NCBI RefSeq assembly: GCF_900176435.1
Contig: NZ_FWYE01000001.1
Location: 558,001-622,000 of the forward strand
Direction of reading: 5' to 3'
Origin: Picrophilus oshimae DSM 9789
Lineage (GTDB): Archaea > Thermoplasmatota > Thermoplasmata > Thermoplasmatales > Thermoplasmataceae
DNA: 64,000 nucleotides
How positions within the stretch are numbered: the first letter of the stretch is position 1; every line of letters begins with the position of its first letter. The translations under genes were made by a program, and so were the position numbers. This document shows positions 27,269-37,844 of this stretch, piece after piece. The notes below the pieces were generated by a model, which saw nothing but the letters and a program-made list of their open reading frames with translations, did no database searches and was not told the origin of the DNA.

Positions 27269-28401
27269 TATATAATAATATAGAAAAATTTGAGGATAAA
27301 AACTTTGCATACTTCTGCAAATTCAATGGAAACACTGGACAGGAACGTCTCTTTGTATCAGATGATTACAACACTCTTTACAAGGACTCTGAAGGATTCC
27401 TTGAGAGCGAGGTCTACGATCTTATTAATAAAAATGAATTCATACCTGCATGCGCGACTTACTCGCTTGCAAACTATTTTAATAATATATATGAAAAGGA
27501 GAAGTATCCATACTTTTATTATATGATACCTGAAAGATCATATAAATCTAATATAGAGAGAAAATCGTTTAAAACTGTTTCATTAAAATCAAATTATAAT
27601 GATATATCAATATCATTGAAGATAAAAGAATTAATAGAAAGAATAAGGGCAGGTGAGCTGCTTCAGGTTGTTATATCAAGGGAATTCTATCTTAAAAATA
27701 TAGATTTTAAGAGGTTATTATCGTCATTTATAAATAATGATTCATCGCTTTATGTTTATTATTATAAATTTGGGGATACAAGAATTATAGGCAGCTCACC
27801 GGAGAACGTTTTTACGATAAATAATAATATAATAAATGTTAGGCCAATTGCAGGCACGAGAAGGCGCGGCTCAGATGAATATGATGATAAGATCCTTGAG
27901 AATGAACTGTTAAACAATGAGAAGGAAAAACTTGAGCACAGGATGCTTTTGGATCTTGCAAGAAACGACCTTGGAAGGATCTGCGAACCTGGTACCGTAA
28001 ACGTTGATTACTCAATGAAAATAGAGAAATTTTTAACAGTGCAGCACATGGTAAGCAGCGTCACGGGCAAAACGAACGCATCATTAAGGGATATATTCGC
28101 ATCAGTTTTTCCGGCCGGTACAGTTTCAGGAGCCCCAAAAAAACGTGCCATGGAGCTGATAAATAAATACGAGGATAATATTAGAAAAGAGTATGCCGGT
28201 GCCATTGGAATAATATCAAAGGATTATACGGACATGGCGCTTGTTATAAGAACAATATTCTCACATGATAACGTGGTAACAGCAAGGGCGGGTGCAGGTA
28301 TAGTCAAGGATTCAATACCAGAAGATGAGGTAAATGAGATGTTTTCAAAGGCCATGACCGTCATGGGTGATTACTATGAGGAAAGTGTTGATAATAGATA
28401 A
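27265..28401 (+). CDS. trpE: Anthranilate synthase component I
   Basis: Converts chorismate to anthranilate using ammonia from TrpG. The 378 residues are shorter than bacterial TrpE. The chorismate-binding signature is present: RPIAGTRRRG, EKLEHRMLLDLARNDLGRIC, VFPAGTVSGAPKKRAME and ARAGAGIV. The N-terminal region has a reduced regulatory part. Confidence 0.93.
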   Translation: MIYNNIEKFEDKNFAYFCKFNGNTGQERLFVSDDYNTLYKDSEGFLESEVYDLINKNEFIPACATYSLANYFNNIYEKEKYPYFYYMIPERSYKSNIERKSFKTVSLKSNYNDISISLKIKELIERIRAGELLQVVISREFYLKNIDFKRLLSSFINNDSSLYVYYYKFGDTRIIGSSPENVFTINNNIINVRPIAGTRRRGSDEYDDKILENELLNNEKEKLEHRMLLDLARNDLGRICEPGTVNVDYSMKIEKFLTVQHMVSSVTGKTNASLRDIFASVFPAGTVSGAPKKRAMELINKYEDNIRKEYAGAIGIISKDYTDMALVIRTIFSHDNVVTARAGAGIVKDSIPEDEVNEMFSKAMTVMGDYYEESVDNR

Positions 28402-28930
28402 TTATGATTCATTTACATATAATATATACCAGTACATCTCGATGCTTGGCTATAAGGCAGACGTTTTTAAAAACGATGATATAAAAAATGATGATTACGA
28501 TAAGATTATAATATCGCCAGGGCCTGGAAGCCCGGAGAATCCCGGTGATACAGGCAATCTATTATACTTTATTGAAAGGCATCCTGAAAAGAAATACCTT
28601 GGCATATGCTTTGGGCACCAGTTCCTTGCATACTACCTTGGCTCTGGTCTTGGCATATCAAAGAGGATCATGCACGGTGAGATCGATGAGATAAAACATT
28701 ATGATTCAATTTTATACAAAAATATACCTGAGAATTTCAGCGTTATAAGGTACCATTCAATTGTTGTTAATAAACCAAAAAATATAATAGTCGATGCCAT
28801 TTCAAACAGCACCGGAGAGATCATGGGCTTTCATAATAATGATATGTCCATCTTCGGTGTTCAGTTCCATCCGGAGAGCTATTTCTCATCCTATGGCATA
28901 AAGATATTAAAAAATTTTATGGAGGCATAA
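28376..28930 (+). CDS. trpG: Anthranilate synthase component II (glutamine amidotransferase)
   Basis: Supplies ammonia to TrpE. The catalytic triad is visible: Cys in LGICFGHQ, His and Glu in FHPESYFSS. The ATG at 28376 has GGTGAT 6 nt upstream and overlaps the trpE end by 26 bp. 184 residues. Confidence 0.93.
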   Translation: MRKVLIIDNYDSFTYNIYQYISMLGYKADVFKNDDIKNDDYDKIIISPGPGSPENPGDTGNLLYFIERHPEKKYLGICFGHQFLAYYLGSGLGISKRIMHGEIDEIKHYDSILYKNIPENFSVIRYHSIVVNKPKNIIVDAISNSTGEIMGFHNNDMSIFGVQFHPESYFSSYGIKILKNFMEA

Positions 28931-28932
28931 AA

Positions 28933-29685
28933 ATGATTGTTGATGATATTTACAAAAACAACGATAAAAAAATCCTGATAAAAAGGAACATGCGCTCAAG
29001 GGGCATTTTAAGCATGAGATCATCAATAATGAATTTTAATTCAAATAAAAAAATAGGCATAATAGCAGAATTTAAGAGAAGGTCACCATCCGGCTTTGTT
29101 AATAATGAAAATACTGATATTTTTAAATACTATGACGTGATACACAATAGCATAGCAGGGATGAGCATATTAACAGAGGAAAGATACTTTAATGGAAATC
29201 AAATGGATGTGGTCTCGGTGCAAAGATACAATATTCCAATACTAATAAAGGACTTCGTATCAAATGATGAAATGATAGAATCGTCATACATGATAGGCGG
29301 CGATGTAATATTGTTAATAGCGGACTTCCTGGAAAGGGATAAAATAGAAATGTTGAACAGGAAAATAAAAAGTCTTGGCATGGAGGCATTGATAGAATTC
29401 CACGATTTAAAGGCCTTTGAAAGGATAACAACCGATGAAAACGTAATAATAGGGTACAACAGGAGAAACCTTAAAACACTGAAAATAGAGGATGAATCCT
29501 TTGATGCACACGATTTAATAAGATCAACAGGCCTTTTATCAGTTCTTGAAAGCGGGATCACATCTGAAAATATATTAAAGATGCCGAGGTACAATGCCAT
29601 GCTGATAGGCTCATCAATATTGTCAAATGATAGTGTATTAAAATCCGCAGGGATGATAAAATATGATGGTTTCGGATATTCTTAA
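28933..29685 (+). CDS. trpC: Indole-3-glycerol phosphate synthase
   Basis: Closes the indole ring from CdRP. The catalytic Lys is in [12 protein letters not shown], further active-site residues in ILIKDFVSN and ALIEFHDL, and the phosphate loop in VLESGIT and MLIGSSIL. 250 residues. It starts 2 bp after trpG and is the last trp gene before DAHP synthase. Confidence 0.93.
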   Translation: MIVDDIYKNNDKKILIKRNMRSRGILSMRSSIMNFNSNKKIGIIAEFKRRSPSGFVNNENTDIFKYYDVIHNSIAGMSILTEERYFNGNQMDVVSVQRYNIPILIKDFVSNDEMIESSYMIGGDVILLIADFLERDKIEMLNRKIKSLGMEALIEFHDLKAFERITTDENVIIGYNRRNLKTLKIEDESFDAHDLIRSTGLLSVLESGITSENILKMPRYNAMLIGSSILSNDSVLKSAGMIKYDGFGYS

Positions 29686-30433
29686 TTTAAAGGAATCACT
29701 AATAGTCATGGCAGGCCCGTGCTCTGTTGAGAGCGAGAGCCAGGTTCTTGAGACGGCACGCGCCCTGAAGAGGCTCGGTGTTAATGTTTTAAGGGGCGGT
29801 GCGTTCAAGCCAAGGACCTACCCGGAATCGTTCCAGGGTCTTGGGGAGGATGGCTTAAAGATACTTGCAATGGCCAGGGAGGAAACGGGTATGTCCATAG
29901 TAACCGAGGCCATGGACCTTGAATCGTTAAGGCTCGTGGAAAAATACGCTGATATAATACAGATAGGCTCAAGGAACTCACAGAACTTTCCATTGTTAAA
30001 GGCAGCTGGCAAAACAATGAAGCCAGTGCTGTTAAAACGTGGCTTTGGAAATACAATTGACGAGTTAATAGGATCATCAAGGTACATATCAATGTCCGGG
30101 AACAATAATATAATGCTGGTTGAGCGTGGCATAAGAACCTTTGAAAACTCAACAAGGTTCACGCTTGATGTTTCCGCTGTGCCCGTTCTTCATGAAAAAG
30201 TAAATTACCCTGTTATTATAGATCCAAGCCATCCGGCCGGGAATTCAAGGTACGTTGAACCGCTGGCGCTTGCCGGAATAGCAGCAGGTGCCGATGGAAT
30301 CATAGTCGAGGTACATCCAGATCCATCAAGGGCGCTCAGTGATGCAGCCCAGCAATTAAATCTGGATCAGTTCTCAAGGCTCTACTCAAAGATAAAGGAG
30401 ATCTCAAGGGTAATGAATAAAAATGTTATTTAA
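29663..30433 (+). CDS. aroG: 3-Deoxy-7-phosphoheptulonate (DAHP) synthase, type I-beta
   Basis: Joins PEP and erythrose 4-phosphate, the entry to the shikimate pathway. The 256 residues without an N-terminal regulatory domain are the KDO8P-synthase-like form. Visible are [26 protein letters not shown] and [14 protein letters not shown] second ATG at 29666 is an equal start. It overlaps trpC by 23 bp, so the tryptophan operon directly commands the first aromatic step. It overlaps the convergent permease by 8 bp. Confidence 0.93.
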   Translation: MMVSDILNLKESLIVMAGPCSVESESQVLETARALKRLGVNVLRGGAFKPRTYPESFQGLGEDGLKILAMAREETGMSIVTEAMDLESLRLVEKYADIIQIGSRNSQNFPLLKAAGKTMKPVLLKRGFGNTIDELIGSSRYISMSGNNNIMLVERGIRTFENSTRFTLDVSAVPVLHEKVNYPVIIDPSHPAGNSRYVEPLALAGIAAGADGIIVEVHPDPSRALSDAAQQLNLDQFSRLYSKIKEISRVMNKNVI

Positions 30434-31775
30434 TACTGTAATTTAAATTATGTTTGTGCATTTTAAACGGATAAAGGATCATTACCATTAATGAGTATAA
30501 AACTATTGCAATTATTGAATAATTAAATGGAAACGCCGCGTCTATTAATGCATAGTACATTGCAATTAGTATTATTATGCTTGAGATTCCAGGCATAAGA
30601 ACATCGTAAACAAATGACCTTTTATTCACTGAAAGGCTTGTGTTTACAATTATATGTATTATTAATGTTGCCATGGTGCTAAGCGTTGCAAAGAATATAA
30701 ATGCATCAAGAAAGCCGTTGTAGCCGTAATATTTATAAAATACCATCAATGATATTATTAAAGAAACAGCGAATATTAAAATTGATAAATAAAGGGCATT
30801 CACAGGAGTCCCGTTCTTATTTAACTTTAAGAACATTTTATTTATTATATTATCCCTGGCCATTGCATAGATGTTCCTTGTTAATGATGTTAATACTGTA
30901 TTAAAAAGCGTGTATATAATAACAAAGTTCAGGGCAAAGAAGAGCACAGATGCATAGATGCCAAGATGGTTTCTTATTACAATAAATGCAGGTATTATTG
31001 TGTTTGAAAAATCATACATCTTACCTATTCCAAAGCCTATTACAAGTGAATATGATATTAAAACATCTATTAATCCTATGATTAATATCATTAACATTAC
31101 GGCAAGGCCTATGTTCTTCCTTGGCTCCCTTGCCTCCTCGCCAAGTGAAACTATGGAGCCATAGCCTGTGTATGCAAGGAAGCTTCCTGTTATAAATCCA
31201 AGGAAGAGGTTCTTATAGCCTGAAACCGGTGTGAAAACAATGTATGAATTGTCCTTTGACGTTAATATTACCGAAAATGATACGATTATTATAAATGCTA
31301 TCTCAATCAAGTTTATAATAAGCTGCGTTTTGAACGATGCCCTTATACCACTATAAACGGCGTAAAATGCAGGTATTATTATAATAATTGTTAATAAACC
31401 ATAGTAACCAGGAACATTAATTCCTGTTAGGTATGATAATGCCGGTGAGAATATCATTATAAGAAATGATATTACAAAGAGCATGTTTGCCATCTGATAT
31501 ATTATATAAAGAAATGCAACATAGAATGATAATGGCCTTCCGCCGTACATTGCATAGCCATAGTAGCCGCGTGCACTTGCCGTTCTCTTTGAGAACTGGT
31601 ATAATGTGTTTCCGGTCAATAACGATGCTATCATGCCGATTATAAAGGCAAGCGGGCTTGCACCAAGTGCAAATGCAGCAACGCTGATTATTCCATCGAA
31701 AGTAAACAGTGGCGAGAGCTGCCCCATGCCCTGGAAGATCAATCCAGAGAGGCCTATTGAATTGCTTTTAAGCAT
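30426..31775 (-). CDS. APC-family amino-acid permease
   Basis: A 449-residue protein with about twelve membrane helices of the amino acid-polyamine-organocation family. The broken helix 1 motif is [12 protein letters not shown], and the conserved loop [18 protein letters not shown] after helix 6 is typical. It probably imports an amino acid with protons. Its position next to the trp/aro operon hints at an aromatic substrate, but this is inference. Confidence 0.85.
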   Translation of the reverse strand: MLKSNSIGLSGLIFQGMGQLSPLFTFDGIISVAAFALGASPLAFIIGMIASLLTGNTLYQFSKRTASARGYYGYAMYGGRPLSFYVAFLYIIYQMANMLFVISFLIMIFSPALSYLTGINVPGYYGLLTIIIIIPAFYAVYSGIRASFKTQLIINLIEIAFIIIVSFSVILTSKDNSYIVFTPVSGYKNLFLGFITGSFLAYTGYGSIVSLGEEAREPRKNIGLAVMLMILIIGLIDVLISYSLVIGFGIGKMYDFSNTIIPAFIVIRNHLGIYASVLFFALNFVIIYTLFNTVLTSLTRNIYAMARDNIINKMFLKLNKNGTPVNALYLSILIFAVSLIISLMVFYKYYGYNGFLDAFIFFATLSTMATLIIHIIVNTSLSVNKRSFVYDVLMPGISSIIILIAMYYALIDAAFPFNYSIIAIVLYSLMVMILYPFKMHKHNLNYSIK

Positions 31776-31831
31776 GATGGTTAATTACCATATTATATAT
31801 AATAATGATCAAAAACAGTACCTGATGATTA

Positions 31832-32041
31832 TTATTTATGACTATTATTAGGAGACCTCATTGTGATTACCCATAATGCCATGGTCAATGCGAATGAGAA
31901 GCCCAGGATGCCCGCTATAATATTGTAAGGTACCGGATTCAATTCATATCTTTTTATTATTGATATGACATAAACAACGTATATAACTGTTATAACGCCT
32001 ATTGTAATATTTGCTATTATGAATTTCACCGGTCTCTCCAT
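31832..32041 (-). CDS. Small two-helix membrane protein
   Basis: A 69-residue protein with hydrophobic helices at about 8-27 and 40-60. Start codon context is reasonable and third-position composition is like the neighbours. No known family. Confidence 0.5.
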   Translation of the reverse strand: MERPVKFIIANITIGVITVIYVVYVISIIKRYELNPVPYNIIAGILGFSFALTMALWVITMRSPNNSHK

Positions 32042-32144
32042 GCATTAATAATTTATACCATGTTCTTATTTTTTTGTAAGATATTTTTATAATATAATTT
32101 ATCTTGATAAAAAAAATAATTAATTCAAAGAAATTTACCTAAAC

Positions 32145-33812
32145 ATGTCAAGGACAAAGTTAATAGCAACAATAGGCCCTGCAAGTGAATCAATGGAAAT
32201 TATAAAAAAAATGGCAAATCTTGGGCTTTCATGCATAAGGATAAATACAGCACATATTGAAAATGGATACATAACAAAAGTAGCAAAAATGGTTGATGAT
32301 GTTAATAAATCAGAGGGCACATACATAGGATTAATGGTGGATTTAAAGGGGCCAGAGTTAAGAACTGGAAAATTTAAGGACGGCTCATTTAAAATAGATT
32401 ATAATAAAAAGTATAAAATATCATACAATAAAAATGACAACCCTGACATATTAATAAATTATAATATATCGGATTTCATAGACGATAAAACATTAATAGC
32501 AATGAGCGATGGAAAGTTAAGATTTTCCGTTGATTCTGTAAACGGTGATATAATAAACGTTACATCCCTTGATTCAGGCTCTTTAAGGGACAACTCAAGG
32601 GTCAATGTTCCAGGGAAGTTGTTAAGGCTCGGAAGCCTGACGGACCGCGACAGGATGTTCATAGAGGAGGGCATAAAAAACAATGTAAACTTCTATGCAT
32701 TATCATTTGTTCAATCAAGGGAGAATATAAACGAGCTCCAGGATTATCTCTTTGAAAGGAACTGCGATGCACAGTTAATATCAAAGATAGAGACAAAGAG
32801 TGGCTATGATAACATCGATGAGATAGCAAGGGCCTCTGATTTTATAATGGTTGCCCGGGGCGATCTTGGCGTTGAGATGCCGTTGAAGGAGGTTACAATA
32901 GCACAGAAGAAAATTATAGATGAATCAAGAAAGTATGCAACACCGACAATAGTTGCAACGCAGATGCTTGAATCCATGGTTAACAACGATTCACCAACAA
33001 GGGCCGAGGTCTCTGATATAACAAATGCAATAATTGACGGAACGGACGCATTGATGCTATCCGAGGAAACCGCCATAGGAAGGTATCCTGTCGAGGCCAT
33101 AGGCTATTTAAGCAGCATATCAGACTATGTCGATTCCATGGAGATAAAATACAAGGAACCTGAAAGCTTTGCCTTTGACAAGGTGGCATTTGCCATATCC
33201 AAGGGATTAAAGATGATATCTGACTACACAAACGTTGATTCTATTGTTGCATTCACAAGGTCTGGATTCACAGCAAGGCTGGTATCATCAATGAGGCCAG
33301 GGAAGATGATATACTCCGTTGTTTCAAGCGATTTCCTTGCAAGGTCATTAAACCTTTTAAAAAGCGTTGTTCCTGTAAAAATCGATGAATCAATGAAGTC
33401 AAAGGAAATATACGATATACTCGTTGATATAAACAGGAGCAATAAGATAAGACCGGGCAAAAAGGTGCTTGTTGTTTCAGGCTCTCCATACTTTGTCTTC
33501 GGCGGCACAAACGAGATAAGGCTTGTAACCATGGGAAAATTCATAGGCCGTGGATATCCTGTTGGTAACAGCTTCTCAGGTTACTATGAGCCCGATGGCT
33601 CTGGGGATATAATAATACTTGATAAATATATAAAAAACTTTGATTACAAAAAATACAAATGCGTTATAATAAAAGGCAATGTAAGCGATACAATAAAAAA
33701 CCTCTTCTATGAAAATAAGATACTTTTATTGTACAACACTGAATTCGACGTTGAATTAAATGAGAAAACATTTCTAAACATAGATGGTGATACAGGAATA
33801 ATAACAGCATAA
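32145..33812 (+). CDS. pyk: Pyruvate kinase with an extra C-terminal domain
   Basis: Makes pyruvate and ATP from PEP and ADP. Residues 1 to about 460 carry the usual signatures: KLIATIGPAS, RINTAH, MVDLKGPELRTG, the catalytic Lys/metal region LISKIETKSGYDN and MVARGDLGVEMP. The chain is 555 residues, about 80 more than common. The tail ends with FLNIDGDTGIITA, like the last strands of PEP-utiliser mobile domains. It lacks their GG-x2-SHAAI phosphohistidine motif, so it is probably structural or regulatory. Confidence 0.92.
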   Translation: MSRTKLIATIGPASESMEIIKKMANLGLSCIRINTAHIENGYITKVAKMVDDVNKSEGTYIGLMVDLKGPELRTGKFKDGSFKIDYNKKYKISYNKNDNPDILINYNISDFIDDKTLIAMSDGKLRFSVDSVNGDIINVTSLDSGSLRDNSRVNVPGKLLRLGSLTDRDRMFIEEGIKNNVNFYALSFVQSRENINELQDYLFERNCDAQLISKIETKSGYDNIDEIARASDFIMVARGDLGVEMPLKEVTIAQKKIIDESRKYATPTIVATQMLESMVNNDSPTRAEVSDITNAIIDGTDALMLSEETAIGRYPVEAIGYLSSISDYVDSMEIKYKEPESFAFDKVAFAISKGLKMISDYTNVDSIVAFTRSGFTARLVSSMRPGKMIYSVVSSDFLARSLNLLKSVVPVKIDESMKSKEIYDILVDINRSNKIRPGKKVLVVSGSPYFVFGGTNEIRLVTMGKFIGRGYPVGNSFSGYYEPDGSGDIIILDKYIKNFDYKKYKCVIIKGNVSDTIKNLFYENKILLLYNTEFDVELNEKTFLNIDGDTGIITA

Positions 33813-33813
33813 A

Positions 33814-34193
33814 TCATTTTTTCTTTATAAAAATATCCCTGCCTATGAACATGAACGGAACCAGATGTTTATCTATGTTCTCTCTAACCCATGGGTCGTC
33901 CCTGTAATCATTGAACCTGTCGTTTGTTATTATCATTGCATCGTTCTTTTTTGCATACTCTATGATGAATTCGTCTGCGCTTGTATCAGCAGGCGCAATT
34001 TTTATTATATTTAAATTCACAAGGTTTTCAAAGTGGTCCTTATCAATTATCTTGTATCTAAGGCTTGCGTCGCATATGACTATTATATTTTCTATACCAT
34101 GTTTTTTAAATATCTTATCATGTTGGATATATTTTCTGCGAGCGGTCTTCCGGAGCCAAAGGCAACGTTGCTTCCATCTATTATATAATCCAT
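33814..34193 (-). pseudogene. NYN/Zc3h12a-type ribonuclease, split by a -1 frameshift at A-AAA-AAC
   Basis: Frame 1 starts at the ATG at 34193 with MDYIIDGSNVAFGSG and stops at TAG 34092-34094. The rest of the protein (IENIIVICDASLRYK, TSADEFIIEYAK, IITNDRFNDYRDDPW) is in the -1 frame down to 33814. Together they make a full PIN-like NYN nuclease of about 126 residues with Asp residues at the expected places. The switch falls on A-AAA-AAC (34101-34107), in the correct register for tandem -1 slippage, three codons before the stop. It may be a programmed frameshift, a one-base deletion in A7, or a sequencing error. Confidence 0.75.
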
Positions 34194-34218
34194 TGATGCT
34201 GATTAATTTTAAAGATAT

Positions 34219-34854
34219 TTAACCTTCGAACAAAATGAATCTTGAATCTATTTTAATATTATTATGAATGTTATCATCCATGGCAGTGTAACCGCCATCG
34301 ATAAAATCAATATCATCATTTAATTCGAGGATCTGGTATGCGTTCTCATGCTTAAATATCCTTGAATCTCCATATTTTATGTATTTCTCCCTGTATTTTA
34401 AATCCCCGGAGAAAACAAACTTCCAGTTGTAATTTAAAAATGTATCATCATCAATAAAATATTCATCTCCTGATACATCTAGAATTCCATTTACAAAGAG
34501 AAAACGTTTAACCTCTTTAAATTTGTTCTTTTTAACCATGTTAAGTGATTTATAATTATCGTCCTTGACTATTAACCTCATCTTTTTATTGTATTTCCTT
34601 GCGTAATCTATAAGCAATGATGCTATTCCAAGGTTTCTGTGGTCGGGATCAACGCGTATGCCGCTGAGCCATATTGTATTATCCGGCATCTCCTCGATTT
34701 TCATGAAGCCCTTTATCTTATCGTCATAATAAACAAGAACCGTTCCAGTATTTAAATAATCAATGCCAGCCTTATTTATGTAATCATCGTACCCCGCAAC
34801 CGATGATATATAACTTATGTATGGCCAGTCCTCAATCCCCGCGGTTCTTATCAT
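34219..34854 (-). CDS. GNAT family N-acetyltransferase
   Basis: A 211-residue protein. The acetyl-CoA-binding motif A is in GIRVDPDHRNLGIASLLIDYA around residue 65, with preceding strand FMKIEEMPDNTIWLS. The C-terminal 80 residues are an extra domain without recognised family. Acceptor unknown. It lies 25 bp upstream of the NYN nuclease gene on the same strand. Confidence 0.85.
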   Translation of the reverse strand: MIRTAGIEDWPYISYISSVAGYDDYINKAGIDYLNTGTVLVYYDDKIKGFMKIEEMPDNTIWLSGIRVDPDHRNLGIASLLIDYARKYNKKMRLIVKDDNYKSLNMVKKNKFKEVKRFLFVNGILDVSGDEYFIDDDTFLNYNWKFVFSGDLKYREKYIKYGDSRIFKHENAYQILELNDDIDFIDGGYTAMDDNIHNNIKIDSRFILFEG

Positions 34855-35166
34855 AAAGGGCTATAAACAATTTTTATTTTTAAACTTTTTATTATCCATG
34901 AAATACATAAAATTTTTAATTTTATTAAATAAATATTTCTAAATCAATTTTATTTATATATTTAATAATATTATTCATACATAATACGTCATTAAATTTA
35001 ATAATAGTTACATTACAATAAAAATATTTGCATTAAATAAAAATATTTTTTAGTTTTTTCCTAATAAAAATATAATTTTATTAATAAAAACTATAAATAA
35101 AAAATTTTATTTTATTATTTTTTTATATTACCAAAATATTATATATTATGTCACAATCCAAATTAA
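34855..35166. other. AT-rich intergenic region (312 bp)
   Basis: Long A/T runs (35034-35130 are almost only A and T) separate the divergent acetyltransferase and surface-protein genes. Several TATA-like boxes occur. No RNA gene or ORF with coding signs is visible. Confidence 0.5.
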
Positions 35167-37824
35167 ATGCTATTAAAAACATTTTATAAGATAGTGATTA
35201 TACTTATAGGTGGACTTTTTCTGTTCTCCGGTTTCAGCCTAAGCTCTCCCGGGGCAGTGCCTGTAAGCATTAATCATATTAATCAATATGCAACAAACAG
35301 CAATTATGGTAACATTGCCTCAACAACCGATCTTTTAAATAATAGCGTTCTTCCAGGAAATTATAATGTTATGGCACCGGTGCGGGAGCCATACATAACA
35401 ATGTATAATCCTGTAAATCATGATACCTATGTATCATCATATCCATACGAGGATATATATTATAATTACGGTCATTACATTTACTGCTATAATATAACAG
35501 TTCTAAATGCCACAGGGCATATTTTGACAACAATAAATACGGGCAGCAATGATACCTCTGCAATAACCTATAATTCAAATAACGGCAACGTCTATGTTCT
35601 TGGATATTATTCAAATACGGTCTCGGTTATAAATGGATCAACAAACAGGCTCACAGCGATAATAAACGTTGGAAAGAATCCCTACTCTGCCGTATTTGAT
35701 CCGTACAATAATTATTTATACGTCGCTAATTATAATTCAGGAAATGTATCTGTTATAAATACCGAAAATAATAACGTTATATCCAGTGTAAATATATCCG
35801 GATATCCCGATGCCATGGCATACGATCAGTACAATCACGAGGTTTATGCGGCTGCCTATGATTCTAATTATATCTATATAATAAACGGCACATCTTTAAA
35901 AAATGAAATAAATATGTATTATTCATCACCGATATACATGATATATAATCCATACAATAAATATATGTATATTTTAAACTGCAGGGAATACTACGTTGAA
36001 ACCCTGAACACATCAAACAATAATAGTGTTTCATACATAGAAACTGATATCTACGATTATTCATTCAATCCATATTCAATGATATATAACCATGAAAATC
36101 ATTATATTTACATGTCAGGATACGATGATAGTAAAATGGCGGTGCTTAACAGCAGCAGTGTTGTTTACTGCATAAAAGATTTGGAAGATTTAAACAGCAT
36201 CGTTTACAATTCATATAATAATGAGGTATATGCAGATTCATACTATGATCAGGTCTATGCAATAAATAATTCGTATAATATAATAAAAACAATCAGCACA
36301 GGAAGGGATCCTGAATTCATGTCATATAATAATTTTACAAATGAAATCTATGTTCCAAATTCATGTTCCGGCAATGTATCATTTATAGGATCAAATAACA
36401 ATATTACAGGATCTGTGAACCTGTCCCTTGGAACATTTGACTCTGCGTATGATGTATTAAACGGATACCTTTATGTAACAAACTCAATACTTAACACTGT
36501 TTCTGTTTTAAATGCCGGAACCGGCCATATTATAAAAACAATAAACGTTGGGGAGACACCGGAGGATATAATATACGATCCATCAAATAATAATATATAT
36601 GTTGCCAATGAATGCTCAGATTACATCTCAATTATAAGCGGTTCATCAAATACTGTTATTAAAAACATAAGTATATATCATGCAAAATCATTATTATACG
36701 ATCCGGCAAACCATGATGTCTACGTTGGAACCGATTACTACGATTTTTATGTTATAAATTCAAGCTATTCTGTTTCATGCCATGGTGATGTTTATGATAT
36801 ATGCAGCATGGCATACGATCCTGTCAATAATCTAATATACGCAGCATCATACTGTCCGCATCTTTATGTTATAAATGCAAGCGACAATGTATCATGCTTT
36901 AATGATGGCGGTCTTATAAACCATGTTGTCTATGCAAATGGTTATATATACCTTGCCAGTGAATCAAACGGTATGGTATATTTAATATCAAATAATAAGA
37001 CCATAAATAGTATTAAGGTTGGGACCTCGCCAAATGGAATATTATACAATTCAGGCGATAATTCAATCTACGTGGCAAACACCGGATCAGATAATATATC
37101 AGTGATAAAAAACAATGAAACTGTTGGATCATTGAATATTGGCTCTTACCCGCTTGGTATTTCATGTGACCCTGGCAATCATGATATGTTTGTTACTGAT
37201 TACCTATCAAACTCTGTAAACTTCATTGATAATATAGGCATTGCACATGTAAACGTCTATGAACGGGGACTGCCATATGGAATTCCATGGTCGATAACGA
37301 TTAATGGAATTAAATACAGTACTTCATCGAACTTTATATCAATGGAAGTATCCTCAGGAAATGTTTATAATTATGCTGTATACACACCGGATTATGCAAG
37401 ATATATCGCGGCAAACCAGTACGGTGAGATAACAGTTAATGGCAATTCAAACATTTACATACATTTTCAGGAGATAAACTACATGGTTTTATTCAATGAA
37501 ACCGGCGCATCCGGGACATGGCATGTAAATATAAACGGAAGGAACTACTCATCAAATAAAAGTAACATTATGGCATGCCTGCCATACGGAAATTACAATT
37601 ACAGTGCATATTATGATAACCACAGCATTTCCGGTAATTTCACAATAAATGGAAACAATGTATATATTAATATAGGATTCCCGGCAGGCTTAAAATCAGG
37701 GCATTCAGGAAACGAAATTATCAATGATAACAATGAACAAAATTATCCTGGAATTTACTTATTTATATTAACAATAATTGCATTATCATTAATTGCCATA
37801 AGTGTTTTAATAAAACGGAAATAA
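35167..37824 (+). CDS. Large surface protein with YVTN-type beta-propeller repeats
   Basis: An 885-residue exported protein. An N-terminal signal helix (residues 6-26) is followed by about fifteen repeats of roughly 40 residues with the pattern VYVANxxSxxVSVIN-xTxxxTI-xVGxxP, i.e. one or two propellers (residues 70-690). Two repeats with the archaeal ERGLPYGIPWSI and ETGASGTWHV motifs follow (about 695-840), then a C-terminal membrane helix with KRK end. It should sit on the outer face, perhaps as an S-layer-associated adhesin. No enzyme motif is seen. Confidence 0.8.
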   Translation: MLLKTFYKIVIILIGGLFLFSGFSLSSPGAVPVSINHINQYATNSNYGNIASTTDLLNNSVLPGNYNVMAPVREPYITMYNPVNHDTYVSSYPYEDIYYNYGHYIYCYNITVLNATGHILTTINTGSNDTSAITYNSNNGNVYVLGYYSNTVSVINGSTNRLTAIINVGKNPYSAVFDPYNNYLYVANYNSGNVSVINTENNNVISSVNISGYPDAMAYDQYNHEVYAAAYDSNYIYIINGTSLKNEINMYYSSPIYMIYNPYNKYMYILNCREYYVETLNTSNNNSVSYIETDIYDYSFNPYSMIYNHENHYIYMSGYDDSKMAVLNSSSVVYCIKDLEDLNSIVYNSYNNEVYADSYYDQVYAINNSYNIIKTISTGRDPEFMSYNNFTNEIYVPNSCSGNVSFIGSNNNITGSVNLSLGTFDSAYDVLNGYLYVTNSILNTVSVLNAGTGHIIKTINVGETPEDIIYDPSNNNIYVANECSDYISIISGSSNTVIKNISIYHAKSLLYDPANHDVYVGTDYYDFYVINSSYSVSCHGDVYDICSMAYDPVNNLIYAASYCPHLYVINASDNVSCFNDGGLINHVVYANGYIYLASESNGMVYLISNNKTINSIKVGTSPNGILYNSGDNSIYVANTGSDNISVIKNNETVGSLNIGSYPLGISCDPGNHDMFVTDYLSNSVNFIDNIGIAHVNVYERGLPYGIPWSITINGIKYSTSSNFISMEVSSGNVYNYAVYTPDYARYIAANQYGEITVNGNSNIYIHFQEINYMVLFNETGASGTWHVNINGRNYSSNKSNIMACLPYGNYNYSAYYDNHSISGNFTINGNNVYINIGFPAGLKSGHSGNEIINDNNEQNYPGIYLFILTIIALSLIAISVLIKRK

Positions 37825-37844
37825 ATTTAAAATTTTATAATTTT

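Noticed and set aside
29805-30162. Overlapping minus-strand ORFs over DAHP synthase
   Set aside because: Opposite to a conserved enzyme; predicted proteins resemble nothing and lie in a gene with strong codon bias on the plus strand.
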